Shown in pieces: positions 7,306 through 15,567 of a stretch of 19,674 nt of DNA. Source of the stretch: Lachnospiraceae bacterium (lineage in GTDB: Bacteria > Bacillota_A > Clostridia > Lachnospirales > Lachnospiraceae); the NCBI GenBank assembly GCA_017621115.1, contig JAGATU010000078.1, positions 1 through 19,674 of the forward strand, given 5' to 3'. Position numbers and translations under genes: made by a program. The notes below the pieces were generated by a model. That model was not told the DNA's origin. It searched no databases and was given only the letters and a program-made list of their open reading frames with translations. Within the stretch, counting starts at the first letter, position 1; each line of letters begins with the position of its first letter.

Positions 7306-8135
7306 CGTATTTCCGTCTCCCCTATCTCAATCTTTCCCGCTTTTAACAGATTACCTACCGCACGTTTGAATTCATTCTTGCTCATATCCATTTCTGCCTT
7401 AATCAGTTCAGGCGAAGCCTTGTCGGTAAAAGGCAACACACCGTTTCCTTCTTCCAACTTCTTCATGACTTTTTCCGCATCTATATTCATCTGGATATAG
7501 GCTTTTTCGCGAAGACTCAAATCCAGTTTGCCTTCTTTTTTGATGCTTGCCACGCGGGCCTGTACCACGTCACCGACTGCAAGCTTGGTCGTCATTTCCT
7601 TTTTGGCAATTAAGGCGCTGAAACAATTATCTACTGCAACAAATGCTCCGAAATTATCGCTGATTTCGTATATAACACCCGTAACTTTATCATCCTTACC
7701 GTAAGGACTGTCCGTACGCAGATACGGATACACCTTCATGGTGGCACAGAGACGTCCGCTCTTATCAATATAGAGTGCCACAAGGCATTCATCACCCACC
7801 TGTACCGGTTTGGTCTGCTCTTTAAACGGTAAAAACAAATCCTTTTCAAGGCCCCAGTAGAGGAAAGCTCCCACGCGGTTTACCTGAACTACCCTTAATA
7901 CCGCAGTCTGCCCTTTTACGAGCAACGGCTCATTTACAGTCGCTATCAGTCTGTCTTTGGAATCCTTGTAAATAAATACCTCTATCTCGTCTCCGACCAC
8001 TGTATTTTCCGGCACCTGTTTAATCGGGAGCAATACTTTTTCTTCTACTGCCGCTTCTTTGCTTTCTGCCAGATATACACCGAATTCTACTTTTTTAACA
8101 ACTGTTAATGTCTGTTTTTCTGCTAAACGAATCAT
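7296..8135 (-). CDS. CvfB-like S1 RNA-binding protein
   Basis: Cytoplasmic protein of 279 residues made of repeated S1-like OB folds followed by a small winged-helix domain, the CvfB/YitL layout. OB-fold units are visible at about 5-68 (VEFGVYLAESKE), 72-135 (NRVGAFLYWG) and 148-210 (DNFGAFVAVDN, ending GKLDLSLREK). The C-terminal region at about 220-279 (KMSKNEFKRAVGNLLKAGKIEI-type helix and wing) closes the protein. CvfB of Staphylococcus aureus binds RNA and influences virulence gene expression; a role here in RNA binding is inference from the family. It lies 14 bases after the thioesterase gene and overlaps the CPBP gene by 10 bases. Confidence 0.9.
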   Translation of the reverse strand: MIRLAEKQTLTVVKKVEFGVYLAESKEAAVEEKVLLPIKQVPENTVVGDEIEVFIYKDSKDRLIATVNEPLLVKGQTAVLRVVQVNRVGAFLYWGLEKDLFLPFKEQTKPVQVGDECLVALYIDKSGRLCATMKVYPYLRTDSPYGKDDKVTGVIYEISDNFGAFVAVDNCFSALIAKKEMTTKLAVGDVVQARVASIKKEGKLDLSLREKAYIQMNIDAEKVMKKLEEGNGVLPFTDKASPELIKAEMDMSKNEFKRAVGNLLKAGKIEIGETEIRWK

Positions 8136-8149
8136 ATTGTTTTCTCCTG

Positions 8150-8884
8150 TTATTCCGTTCTATTGTTTGCTTCCACCACTGCGTATGGCTTTTTTTCCGT
8201 ATCACAGAGTGCTACAATGCAGGTATTTCCGTTTGTATACACCACAGGTAGCATTACATCTCCGAGTCTTGCCTGATTACGGTATTCCACACGCATCTTA
8301 TTATATCTTACATCTCTTGGCAGATACGCGCTCGCAATCTGCACATACTGCCCGTTATTCACATGCATATTGCTGTCCAAATGATACTCTCTGACTGTTA
8401 TGGGCTCTCTTTCGGACACTTCCCATTCCGATGTTTCCTCTGTGTCCGGCAAAAGAATCTTCCTTGCCGAATAGTCCATCGGCAATGGTTCTTCCAAGGT
8501 ATATTTACTGATAAATTCCTCATCCACTCTTGCAGGACGCATTTTGGCCATATCCATAAATGTCCAGATGGAATTGGCCATAACAATCATCTCACCGTCA
8601 GCATCCGTTATCACAAAATTACGGTTCCCGATAAAGCCTTTAAAACTTGTCGGAAAAGTTCCAACCGTAATCTGTTCATTAAATGCCGGAAATCTTTTTA
8701 CTTCAATCTGCCAACTATTCAAAATCCATGCCTGCTGCCGTGGTTCCAAAAGTGCAAATCCATTCCCGATATCTTCCCCCTGAAAACAGGTCACGTCCTG
8801 AAACAGGGCTGTCATCGCATCTATTTTCATTAACCGGTCGGTATCCACCTGACTGAATCCGACTTTTGTGTTGTATGTGTACAT
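8150..8884 (-). CDS. Acyl-ACP thioesterase (FatA/FatB-like)
   Basis: Hydrolyses the thioester of acyl-acyl carrier protein and releases free fatty acid. The 244-residue protein is a double hotdog of normal bacterial length: first hotdog at about 1-130 and second at about 155-240. The catalytic motif of plant FatB, DxNxHVNN, is present as D170, N172, H174, N176, N177 (LDSNMHVNN). The WxxxM-like stretch NSWQIEVKRFPAF after the first helix also matches the family. The start is supported by AAAGGGGTG 5 bases upstream and by a strong promoter. It heads an operon with the CvfB-like and CPBP genes; a link between lipid supply and the membrane protease is possible but not shown. Confidence 0.93.
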   Translation of the reverse strand: MYTYNTKVGFSQVDTDRLMKIDAMTALFQDVTCFQGEDIGNGFALLEPRQQAWILNSWQIEVKRFPAFNEQITVGTFPTSFKGFIGNRNFVITDADGEMIVMANSIWTFMDMAKMRPARVDEEFISKYTLEEPLPMDYSARKILLPDTEETSEWEVSEREPITVREYHLDSNMHVNNGQYVQIASAYLPRDVRYNKMRVEYRNQARLGDVMLPVVYTNGNTCIVALCDTEKKPYAVVEANNRTE

Positions 8885-8912
8885 GTTTCACCCCTTTTGA
8901 TATACATAGTAC

Positions 8913-8941
8913 ATTATATCCGCATCCTAAGAATTACACAA
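8913..8941 (-). promoter_or_regulatory. Vegetative promoter of the thioesterase operon
   Basis: TTGTGT (8936-8941) and TATAAT (8913-8918) are separated by exactly 17 bases on the minus strand. The -35 box abuts the T-run of the tRNA terminator. Confidence 0.85.
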
Positions 8942-8942
8942 T

Positions 8943-8970
8943 AAAAAACTCCGATGAACTTCATCGGAGT
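8943..8970 (-). terminator. Rho-independent terminator of tRNA-Gln
   Basis: On the minus strand a 10-pair stem (ACTCCGATGA / TCATCGGAGT, 3-base loop) is followed by TTTTTT. It begins 7 bases after the tRNA 3' end. Confidence 0.93.
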
Positions 8971-8976
8971 CTTAAG

Positions 8977-9048
8977 CAGGGCTACAAGGATTCGAACCTT
9001 GAAATGACGGAGTCAGAGTCCGTTGCCTTACCGTTTGGCGATAGCCCT
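8977..9048 (-). tRNA. tRNA-Gln, anticodon CUG
   Basis: A 72-base cloverleaf can be folded by eye. It has a 7-pair acceptor stem AGGGCTA/TAGCCCT, a D arm GCC...GGC with the AACGGTAA loop, an anticodon stem ACGGA/TCCGT with loop CTCTGAC, and a T arm CAAGG-TTCGAAT-CCTTG. The anticodon CUG is encoded at 9014-9016 and reads CAG. G73, a glutamine identity base, is present; CCA is not encoded and must be added after transcription. It has its own promoter and terminator, so it is a single-gene unit. Confidence 0.96.
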
Positions 9049-9053
9049 ATATG

Positions 9054-9075
9054 GAGTGTCACTTGCTGGACACTC
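9054..9075 (-). repeat. Inverted repeat in the tRNA-Gln 5' leader
   Basis: GAGTGTC (9054-9060) and GACACTC (9069-9075) form a perfect 7-pair stem with an 8-base loop. It lies between the tRNA promoter and the mature 5' end, in the leader removed by RNase P. It may be a simple leader hairpin. Confidence 0.5.
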
Positions 9076-9079
9076 GATT

Positions 9080-9108
9080 ATAATACTAGATTGTTTGCGG
9101 TTTTGCAA
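9080..9108 (-). promoter_or_regulatory. Promoter of tRNA-Gln
   Basis: TTGCAA (9103-9108) and TATTAT (9080-9085) are 17 bases apart on the minus strand. The expected start at about 9073 gives a leader of about 25 bases. Confidence 0.75.
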
Positions 9109-9128
9109 GCCCTTTTTTCATTTTTTTG

Positions 9129-9152
9129 AAAAAAGTTGTCTACACCACTTTT
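9129..9152 (-). terminator. Weak candidate terminator after the cvpA-like gene
   Basis: Directly after the stop codon the minus strand reads AAAAGTGG...ACTTTTTTC, a short AT-rich hairpin followed by six T. The stem is weak, so termination here is uncertain; a second AT-only hairpin (TTTTTTC / GAAAAAA, 9113-9134) follows. Confidence 0.3.
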
Positions 9153-9615
9153 ATCCGGCAAAAAAGTTGAATTCATAAAGCAGTTTTAGGAAAGTATTAT
9201 CCGCTATATCCTGCTGTACGTAATAGCTTATTGTTCCAAGATAATTACCCGTACAAAGCATAAAGAAAATCCATATTACCAATATCGCTTTGCACAATCC
9301 AATGCCGATTCCCAACACGGAATCCACAAAATTGATAATCGGAAGAGAAGAAATTGCTTTTGCAGAACGCAAAACAAACTTCACTATCCCATATGCCAGC
9401 CCAAACAGAACAAGCAGAATAACCGAATACAGGGTATTGGTCATCTCACCCTGTGAAAAACTCGACACCAGCATAATTGCCAGTGCAAGCACCACAAATG
9501 CCGCAAACAGGGCAACCAGTCCCGATAATCCTTTTACCATTCCCTTTTTATATCCGCGGATCATCATCCATACCATCAGAACAACAACCGCCAATAATGT
9601 CACATTCAAACTCAT
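9151..9615 (-). CDS. CvpA family membrane protein
   Basis: Small integral membrane protein of 154 residues with four hydrophobic segments at about 5-23, 30-52, 60-82 and 100-122. The pattern RGYKKGMVKGLSGLVALF after segment 1 and the NFVDSVLGIGIGLCKAIL stretch before segment 4 match the CvpA (colicin V production) family. CvpA proteins are linked to envelope integrity and colicin V secretion in enterobacteria, but their molecular activity is unresolved. The gene starts 3 bases after the DUF5711 gene stop and is the last of the galM group, which suggests that the two membrane proteins work together. Confidence 0.8.
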   Translation of the reverse strand: MSLNVTLLAVVVLMVWMMIRGYKKGMVKGLSGLVALFAAFVVLALAIMLVSSFSQGEMTNTLYSVILLVLFGLAYGIVKFVLRSAKAISSLPIINFVDSVLGIGIGLCKAILVIWIFFMLCTGNYLGTISYYVQQDIADNTFLKLLYEFNFFAG

Positions 9616-9618
9616 ATC

Positions 9619-10806
9619 TTATTCAAACTCCAAAGTTGCGAGCCCGTTATTGATTATAACCAAAAACTTTCTGGGCACATCGGTTGCTACCACATAATGG
9701 ACTCTTCCTTCAAAGGTTCCTTTATACTTTTCTTTGCCGTTCAAACCAACCACCTGGCACTCGGACTCGTTGTAAATCATAATCTGGTCGTTCCGGATAA
9801 TAATATCCTTAAAGTTCATATCAAATCCGTGGCTTACTACCTTTTCGCCGGCAGTATTATAAACATCCAGACTATATTTATTCTCGCCTGTATGGTCATA
9901 GAACAACAATCCGACATGGGTGTCGGAATAGTAGACTCCCTGCACCTGACGGTCCAGTAAAATATCCGCCTTGCTGACCGGCTTTTTGGAGCCTTCAAAA
10001 AACATCAGTCTGTTATCCGCCACTGCAAATGAAGTTTCCGCATTCATAGCCTCTACCATCGGCACAACGGCATTGGCATAATCATAACTGCTGACAATAT
10101 GGTCCGTTACATTTTCGCCCACACCGCCGAAATTATAAAATGTCACGCTACTGCGCATGGTATCCCCATCCACATAGAAATAAGACACTCCCATCACTTC
10201 TCCTGACAGTGAACAGGCAATCGGATAACCGGTTTTTGACATGGTTGCCTTTGCTTCCACGATTTTGGTTCCTTCTTTGTTGAAAAGATTAATCCATGAA
10301 TTGCCGGCATCTTCCAGTATTGCAGCCACATATCCCGTAGAGGAAACCGCAAAATCCCGGATTGGAAGCTTGGTATCCACTTCATAGGAGTTACCCTTCG
10401 CATCTATCAGATGGACAATATGTCCGTTATAATCCCCGACTCCTACAAAACCGTCCGCCGTTTTAACAATCGGGGACTGCATCTCGTAGGTAAGATTCCA
10501 AAGGACTTCCCCGTTAATATCGGTATTACTGATACCATCCTTGCTGTAACGGATAATGCTTCCGTTATTTTCCATATAAGAGGTATTCTCAATTACCTGA
10601 TAATCGCCTTTCTGGGTAATCACATAGCCGGAAAACACCTGATTCTTGTATGAGTTGACCAAAACTGCCGCTATCGCAATAATTACAACCACAATAAGAA
10701 GCACCCTAAGCATGGAGTGCATACGGTGCTTTCTTATTTTTTTGGAAATATTAACTTCTGCTTCTGATTTCCCTTGAATCACGCGGAAATTACTTCTGTC
10801 TGCCAT
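9619..10806 (-). CDS. DUF5711 family membrane-anchored beta-propeller-like protein
   Basis: Function unknown. The 395-residue protein has a basic cytoplasmic tail (SKKIRKHRMH), one membrane anchor at about 32-51 and a large outer domain made of repeated four-strand units, as in beta-propellers. Recurring turns such as YNGHIVHLIDAKGN, SWINLFNKEG, YSLDVYNTAG and CQVVGLNGKEK support this. The overall sequence resembles DUF5711, common in Lachnospiraceae and related Clostridia. There is no catalytic motif; a scaffold or sensor role at the cell surface is plausible. It follows galM after 6 bases and precedes the CvpA-like gene by 3 bases. The ribosome binding site GGAG is unusually far (12 bases), pointing to coupling with galM. 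Confidence 0.8.
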   Translation of the reverse strand: MADRSNFRVIQGKSEAEVNISKKIRKHRMHSMLRVLLIVVVIIAIAAVLVNSYKNQVFSGYVITQKGDYQVIENTSYMENNGSIIRYSKDGISNTDINGEVLWNLTYEMQSPIVKTADGFVGVGDYNGHIVHLIDAKGNSYEVDTKLPIRDFAVSSTGYVAAILEDAGNSWINLFNKEGTKIVEAKATMSKTGYPIACSLSGEVMGVSYFYVDGDTMRSSVTFYNFGGVGENVTDHIVSSYDYANAVVPMVEAMNAETSFAVADNRLMFFEGSKKPVSKADILLDRQVQGVYYSDTHVGLLFYDHTGENKYSLDVYNTAGEKVVSHGFDMNFKDIIIRNDQIMIYNESECQVVGLNGKEKYKGTFEGRVHYVVATDVPRKFLVIINNGLATLEFE

Positions 10807-10812
10807 TAATAA

Positions 10813-11850
10813 TTATGCTCCAAATTTAAAAATCGTTGTGGAACGGAATGGTCTTTCCGGTCCAAAAATAATGGATGGGAAATTATCATGGTGGATGGAA
10901 TCAGGATAGTACTGTGTTTCGAGACAGAAACCTGTACGTTTTGTATAAACCGCACCATCTTTTCCCTTTTCATTTACAATAGAGTTACCTGCATAGAACT
11001 GAACACCCGGAAGGTCTGACAATACTGTCATCTCAATTCCCGTCACATCGGACTTAGCCTTAGCGATTTCTCTGACAGAGCCATCACAGTTATCCGCAAC
11101 AAAGTTATGGTCGTAGCCGCCTGTGAATTTGAGCTGTTCGTTATCAACATCAATTTCATCGCCGATTACTTTCCAATCCGTGAAATCAAACGGAGTTCCC
11201 TTTACGGACGCGATTTCACCTGTAGGAATCGCTCCTGCTCTTACCGGTGTATAGTTGGAACAATTCAATTTTAATTTATGATTCAAAATAGTTCCTGAAC
11301 CATGTCCGGAAAGATTGAAATATGTATGGTTTGTAAGGTTCATAACCGTATTCTTATCACTGTCACCTTCATAATCCAAACGGATCTCGTTATCATCTGT
11401 CAAAGTGTAGGTAACTGCAAATTTACGGTTGCCCGGTAATTTGTAATCCATATCAGCAAGTTCGTATGTAAAACGTACGCCGTTTTCCACTTCCTGTGCA
11501 TCCCAGAGCTGTTTGTGCAGACCGTTTGGAATATCGGTATGTAAGTTGTTCTCGTTATCATTGACATCCATCTTATATGTTACACCATCAATGGTTGCTT
11601 CCGCATTGGCAATACGGTTTGCACTCGGTGCGATAACAGCGCCTAAGAAACATCCGTTTACACACCAATCGTCAACATTGTCATGTGCAAGAGTTACGTC
11701 CGTTTTATTACCGTCCTTGTCCGGTACTACTACTTTTACTAAAATAGCACCAAAGTTCATAACTGACATTTCCATGCCGTTTTTGTTCTCTACCGTGTAC
11801 AGGAAAACATCTTTTCCGTCACGTGTTTTTCCGTAAAGTTCCTTTTTCAT
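10813..11850 (-). CDS. galM: Aldose 1-epimerase (mutarotase)
   Basis: Interconverts alpha and beta anomers of galactose, glucose and related aldoses in the cytoplasm, feeding the Leloir pathway. The 345-residue protein has the family length and the active-site residues expected from GalM of Lactococcus: H104 (NNLH), H175 as general acid (NLTNHTYFNLSG), D247 (GYDHNF) and E311 as general base (CLETQ). The start at 11850 has AGGAGAGG upstream. It lies 56 bases after recR with no convincing promoter in the gap, so it may be read through from the pfk operon. No galK or galT is nearby. Nothing appears damaged. Confidence 0.95.
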   Translation of the reverse strand: MKKELYGKTRDGKDVFLYTVENKNGMEMSVMNFGAILVKVVVPDKDGNKTDVTLAHDNVDDWCVNGCFLGAVIAPSANRIANAEATIDGVTYKMDVNDNENNLHTDIPNGLHKQLWDAQEVENGVRFTYELADMDYKLPGNRKFAVTYTLTDDNEIRLDYEGDSDKNTVMNLTNHTYFNLSGHGSGTILNHKLKLNCSNYTPVRAGAIPTGEIASVKGTPFDFTDWKVIGDEIDVDNEQLKFTGGYDHNFVADNCDGSVREIAKAKSDVTGIEMTVLSDLPGVQFYAGNSIVNEKGKDGAVYTKRTGFCLETQYYPDSIHHDNFPSIIFGPERPFRSTTIFKFGA

Positions 11851-11906
11851 TGTTAATACCCTCTCCTTTTATTAGTAGTGCCATAAGAACACTTACTGAT
11901 TCCTTT

Positions 11907-12506
11907 TTATAATTCAATTCTGCCTTCCAATGCACGAAGAAGTGTCACTTCATCGATGCATTCCAAATCGCCGCCAACCGGAACACCGCTTGCAATTCTG
12001 GTTACCAGAACGCCCAAAGGCTTAACCAGCTTGCTGATGTACATTGCTGTCGTCTCACCTTCCAGACTGGAATTGGTCGCAATAATGACTTCTTTCACAT
12101 CTTCTGTCTTAAGACGTTCAATCAGCTCTTTTAACTTAATATCATTCGGACCGATACCAATCATTGGGGAAATCGCACCGTGCAATACATGGTACACTCC
12201 CTGATATTTGCCGGTTTTTTCATAAGCCGCCAAATCCCTTGGATTCTCCACTACCATGATTAACGAACGGTCCCTTTTCTCATTGCTGCAAACAGGACAA
12301 ATCTCATTATCCGTCAGTGTAAAACATTCGCTGCAGTAGCGCACTTTCTGCTTGGCTTCTATAATGGTATTCGCCAGGCGGTTCACCTTTCCTGCCGGCA
12401 TATTAATCAGATGGAATGCAAGGCGCTGTGCCGACTTCTCACCAATACCCGGAAGAGCCGCAAGTTCACTGATTAAATTGTTAATGGGTCCGCTGTAGAG
12501 TTCCAT
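11907..12506 (-). CDS. recR: Recombination mediator protein RecR
   Basis: DNA-binding ring protein that works with RecF/RecO to load RecA at gaps. In 199 residues it shows the N-terminal helix-hairpin-helix ([16 protein letters not shown], about 17-34), a four-cysteine zinc finger (C58, C61, C70, C73) and a Toprim domain at about 81-175 ([21 protein letters not shown]), ending with the C-terminal [10 protein letters not shown]. Its ATG shares one base with the ybaB stop (TAATG), so it is translationally coupled. The dnaX-ybaB-recR order is a classical conserved cluster. Confidence 0.98.
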   Translation of the reverse strand: MELYSGPINNLISELAALPGIGEKSAQRLAFHLINMPAGKVNRLANTIIEAKQKVRYCSECFTLTDNEICPVCSNEKRDRSLIMVVENPRDLAAYEKTGKYQGVYHVLHGAISPMIGIGPNDIKLKELIERLKTEDVKEVIIATNSSLEGETTAMYISKLVKPLGVLVTRIASGVPVGGDLECIDEVTLLRALEGRIEL

Positions 12507-12850
12507 TAGAATGTTAATCCTCCAAGACCACCGGTCATCTTATTCATCATGCTTGCACTTGCATCATCTGCCATTCTGAGTGCTTCATTAGTAGCTGCCA
12601 CAATTAAATCCTGTAACATTTCCACATCATCCGGATCCACTACATCCTGCGCAAGTACTACCTTTATAATCTCCTTTTTACCGGAAACCGTAACTTCTAC
12701 AGCTCCGCCACCGGCCTTAGCCGTAAACTCTTTTGTCTCCAGTTCTTTCTGGCTCTCTTCCATCTGACGCTGCATTCTCTGTGCCTGCTTCATCAGATTA
12801 TTCATATTTCCCGGCATTCCGCCTCCCGGGAATCCACCTCTTTTTGCCAT
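12506..12850 (-). CDS. YbaB/EbfC family nucleoid-associated protein
   Basis: Small DNA-binding protein (114 residues) that binds DNA as a dimer and affects nucleoid structure. It begins with a Gly-rich lead ([12 protein letters not shown]) followed by the family helix [21 protein letters not shown], the central [14 protein letters not shown] strand pair and a C-terminal helix ending in [11 protein letters not shown] chose the ATG at 12850, which has AAGGAG 9 bases upstream and gives the conserved MAKRGG start; an in-frame ATG at 12868 overlaps the dnaX stop (ATGA) and would add six residues. It sits between dnaX and recR as in most Firmicutes. Confidence 0.96.
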   Translation of the reverse strand: MAKRGGFPGGGMPGNMNNLMKQAQRMQRQMEESQKELETKEFTAKAGGGAVEVTVSGKKEIIKVVLAQDVVDPDDVEMLQDLIVAATNEALRMADDASASMMNKMTGGLGGLTF

Positions 12851-12864
12851 ATCTATGACTCCTT

Positions 12865-14454
12865 TCATTCATCCTCTTCTTCTATTTCTGTCATAATGAA
12901 TTGTGATAAATCCACATATTCATCAGAAAACTCACGGTTTGGGGAAATGCTCTGAATCGTCACTTCCACCTCTTTTTGCATATAATTGGAAATCAGCGTA
13001 TCCACTTCCTGCTTCTTACCGTCCAGACTAAAATAATCCGAACTGATACCGTCTTCCACAATTAAAAGTAGTTTATCATCCGTAGAAAGCGATAATCTCG
13101 CATGTTTTAACTGATTCTTCAAAAAACCGTCTGCCGTAGCAACAATCGCCGGCCACTTGGACACGATGTCCTTAATCTCTTCCGGGAGTGCCTTTGGTAA
13201 TTCTCTTTTAACAGGGGCTTTTGTACTCTCTGCTGCTCCTTCACCGGCATATCCCGTAGCTAAGCCATATCCGCCCGCAGGCATCGCCGCCATCGGAATT
13301 CCTTTTTCCAATTTATCTTCTACTGCACGGATTCTGTCCACCAGAGCATCGGACTTGGTCTCCATCTCGGGTTTACATAATTTAATCAGTGCAATCTCTA
13401 TCATAATGCGCTTCTGCGCTGCATAACGAATGCTTCCCGACAATTCGGAAAAAATACGGATAAAACGGATAATGCTCTCTGCATCCGTCATCTGCGCTTC
13501 TTCCATCAGACGCATCTTATTGTCCGTCGAAACATCCAGCACATCTTCGACATCATCCGAAGTCTTAACCAGAAGCAGATTACGCAAATACCATGTGAAA
13601 TCAGATACAAACTGCGTCAGTTCGCGCCCCTGCATCACAATCTCTTCCAGCAAGTCAATACATCCGATTACATTACGGTCCAAAATATGCCGAAGTAATT
13701 TACTGAATACAACCGTATCCACCGCACCAAGAACATCAAGCACCATATCATAGGTAAGTTTCTGCCCGAAATGGAACGCGATACACTGATCCAAAAGACT
13801 AAGCGCATCACGCATGGAACCGTCGGCCGTCTTAGCCACATAACGCAGAGCCTTATCTTCTACTTCCACATTCTCCGTCTCCATCAGTTCTTTCAGACGG
13901 TCTGTAATTGTATCAATCGTTATTCTCTTAAAATCATATCTCTGGCAACGGGACAAAATAGTAATCGGAATCTTGTGTACTTCCGTTGTTGCCAGAATAA
14001 ATATACAATAGGACGGCGGTTCTTCCAAGGTCTTAAGCAACGCATTAAACGCGCCAATCGAAAGCATATGCACTTCGTCGATAATATAGACCTTGTATCT
14101 GCCGTTAGCCGGTGAATAGGAGACATCGGAAATAATCTCCCTGATATTCTCAACACCATTGTTGGAAGCCGCATCAATCTCCATAACATTCATGCTGGCT
14201 CCGGCTGCAATTGCTTTACAGGAAGCACATTCCCCGCAAGGGTTCCCATCGACCGGTGTCTCACAGTTTACCGTCTTGGCAAAGAGCTTGGCAATGGTCG
14301 TCTTACCGGTTCCGCGCGTACCGCAGAACAAGTAGGCATGGCCTACTCGTTTCGCTGCAATCTGATTCTTTAAAGTTGTAACAATATGGTCCTGTCCTTT
14401 TACATCTTTAAAATTCTCGGGACGGAACTTCCTATAAAGGGCTGTATATGACAT
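12865..14454 (-). CDS. dnaX: DNA polymerase III subunit gamma/tau
   Basis: Clamp-loader ATPase of the replisome, 529 residues. The AAA+ module shows Walker A GTRGTGKT at 45-52, a zinc module with C64, C73, C76 and C79, Walker B IIDEVH at 124-129 and the sensor SRC at 168-170. Domain III (oligomerisation) covers about 230-360, and a tau-like tail of about 150 residues follows an Ala/Gly/Pro-rich linker at about 395-420. The tail is shorter than in E. coli tau. I noticed no obvious slippery A-run for the frameshift that makes gamma in E. coli. It begins 2 bases after the pfk stop with only a weak binding site, so translation is probably coupled to pfk. Confidence 0.98.
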   Translation of the reverse strand: MSYTALYRKFRPENFKDVKGQDHIVTTLKNQIAAKRVGHAYLFCGTRGTGKTTIAKLFAKTVNCETPVDGNPCGECASCKAIAAGASMNVMEIDAASNNGVENIREIISDVSYSPANGRYKVYIIDEVHMLSIGAFNALLKTLEEPPSYCIFILATTEVHKIPITILSRCQRYDFKRITIDTITDRLKELMETENVEVEDKALRYVAKTADGSMRDALSLLDQCIAFHFGQKLTYDMVLDVLGAVDTVVFSKLLRHILDRNVIGCIDLLEEIVMQGRELTQFVSDFTWYLRNLLLVKTSDDVEDVLDVSTDNKMRLMEEAQMTDAESIIRFIRIFSELSGSIRYAAQKRIMIEIALIKLCKPEMETKSDALVDRIRAVEDKLEKGIPMAAMPAGGYGLATGYAGEGAAESTKAPVKRELPKALPEEIKDIVSKWPAIVATADGFLKNQLKHARLSLSTDDKLLLIVEDGISSDYFSLDGKKQEVDTLISNYMQKEVEVTIQSISPNREFSDEYVDLSQFIMTEIEEEDE

Positions 14455-14456
14455 TC

Positions 14457-15530
14457 TTAATCACCAAATGAAATTCCTAACATTTTTGCTTCTTGGATAA
14501 TGGTAGAATCCGGATCTACCATCTTCAATTTACCTGCCACGTCTTCAAGCGGAACCTTAACAATCTCACGGTTGCGGTAACCAACCATAAATCCGTATTC
14601 ACCTTCCAAAATAAGGCGGCCCGCTTCAGCACCCAAGCGGCTTGCAAATACTCTGTCGTAAGGACAAGGGCTTCCGCCTCGCTGCATATGCCCCGGAACC
14701 GTAACACGCACTTCCTGTCCTGTAAGTTCCTGAATCTGGGCTGCCACCTCGTAAGAAACGGATGGGTATGGGGAATTAGCAAGCTTCTCCTTGTATTCTT
14801 TCTTAGAGAGAGCTGCATCTTCCTTGCTGATAGCACCTTCTGCTACTGCCAATATCGTAAACTTGTTGCCGTTCTTAATTCTCTTTTCAACGGACTCAGC
14901 AATCTTCTTAATATCGTATGGAATCTCCGGAATCAGGATAATATCCGCACCACCTGCCATACCGGCATTGAGCGTCAGATAACCAACCTTATGACCCATC
15001 ACTTCCACAACAAACACTCTTCCGTGGGAAGCTGCTGTTGTATGGATACAGTCGATAACATTCGTTGCAATATCCACTGCGCTCTGGAAACCGAAAGTCA
15101 TATCCGTTCCGTATAAATCATTATCAATTGTCTTAGGAAGTGTAATCACATTAAGACCTTCTTTTCTAAGAAGATTTGCAGTCTTATGTGTGCCGTTACC
15201 GCCCAAAACCACAAGGCAGTCAAGCTGTAATTTATAATAATTCTGCTTCATTGCCTCTACTTTATCAAGTCCGTTTTCATCCGGATCCTTGATCGTTTTA
15301 AAAGGAGTACGGCTACTTCCCAAAATAGTACCGCCCACCGTTAAAATACCGGAAAAATCTTTGGATGTTAACATCTTGAAGTTTCCGTAGATAAGTCCTT
15401 TGTAACCATTTAAAAATCCGTAAATCTCTACCTCTTCGCCACTATTATGAAGGGATTTAACAACACCTCTCATAGCCGCATTTAAAGCCTGGCAATCTCC
15501 GCCGCTTGTTAACATACCGATTCTCTTCAT
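14457..15530 (-). CDS. 6-phosphofructokinase, group III type
   Basis: Phosphorylates fructose 6-phosphate to fructose 1,6-bisphosphate. The 357-residue protein opens with SGGDCQALNAAMRG, the version used by the GGDCPGLNA group rather than E. coli PfkA. Substrate and catalytic sites are clear: PKTIDND at 132-138 with catalytic D136, MGH at the VVEVMGHKVG stretch, and the PGHMQRGG loop. At the phosphoryl-donor site it has GGNGT (110-114). G113 at the position of E. coli G104 favours ATP, while K133 at the position of E. coli G124 is the lysine typical of pyrophosphate enzymes. N112 replaces the usual metal-binding aspartate. The donor therefore cannot be settled by eye. GGGAGG 8 bases upstream supports the start. 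It is the first gene of the operon with dnaX. Confidence 0.93.
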   Translation of the reverse strand: MKRIGMLTSGGDCQALNAAMRGVVKSLHNSGEEVEIYGFLNGYKGLIYGNFKMLTSKDFSGILTVGGTILGSSRTPFKTIKDPDENGLDKVEAMKQNYYKLQLDCLVVLGGNGTHKTANLLRKEGLNVITLPKTIDNDLYGTDMTFGFQSAVDIATNVIDCIHTTAASHGRVFVVEVMGHKVGYLTLNAGMAGGADIILIPEIPYDIKKIAESVEKRIKNGNKFTILAVAEGAISKEDAALSKKEYKEKLANSPYPSVSYEVAAQIQELTGQEVRVTVPGHMQRGGSPCPYDRVFASRLGAEAGRLILEGEYGFMVGYRNREIVKVPLEDVAGKLKMVDPDSTIIQEAKMLGISFGD

Positions 15531-15567
15531 CCCGTATCCTCCCGGTTCTTTGTATGATATTAAAACA

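Noticed and set aside
8363..8833. Plus-strand open frame of 156 codons
   Set aside because: Antisense to the acyl-ACP thioesterase, whose catalytic motif is intact; the frame is rich in Cys and His and resembles no known protein.
9113..9134. TTTTTTC / GAAAAAA palindrome as a strong terminator
   Set aside because: The stem has only one GC pair and is not followed by a clean T-run on the minus strand.
14493..15116. Plus-strand open frame of 207 codons
   Set aside because: It lies wholly antisense to the phosphofructokinase gene, has no family resemblance and no ribosome binding site that I can see.
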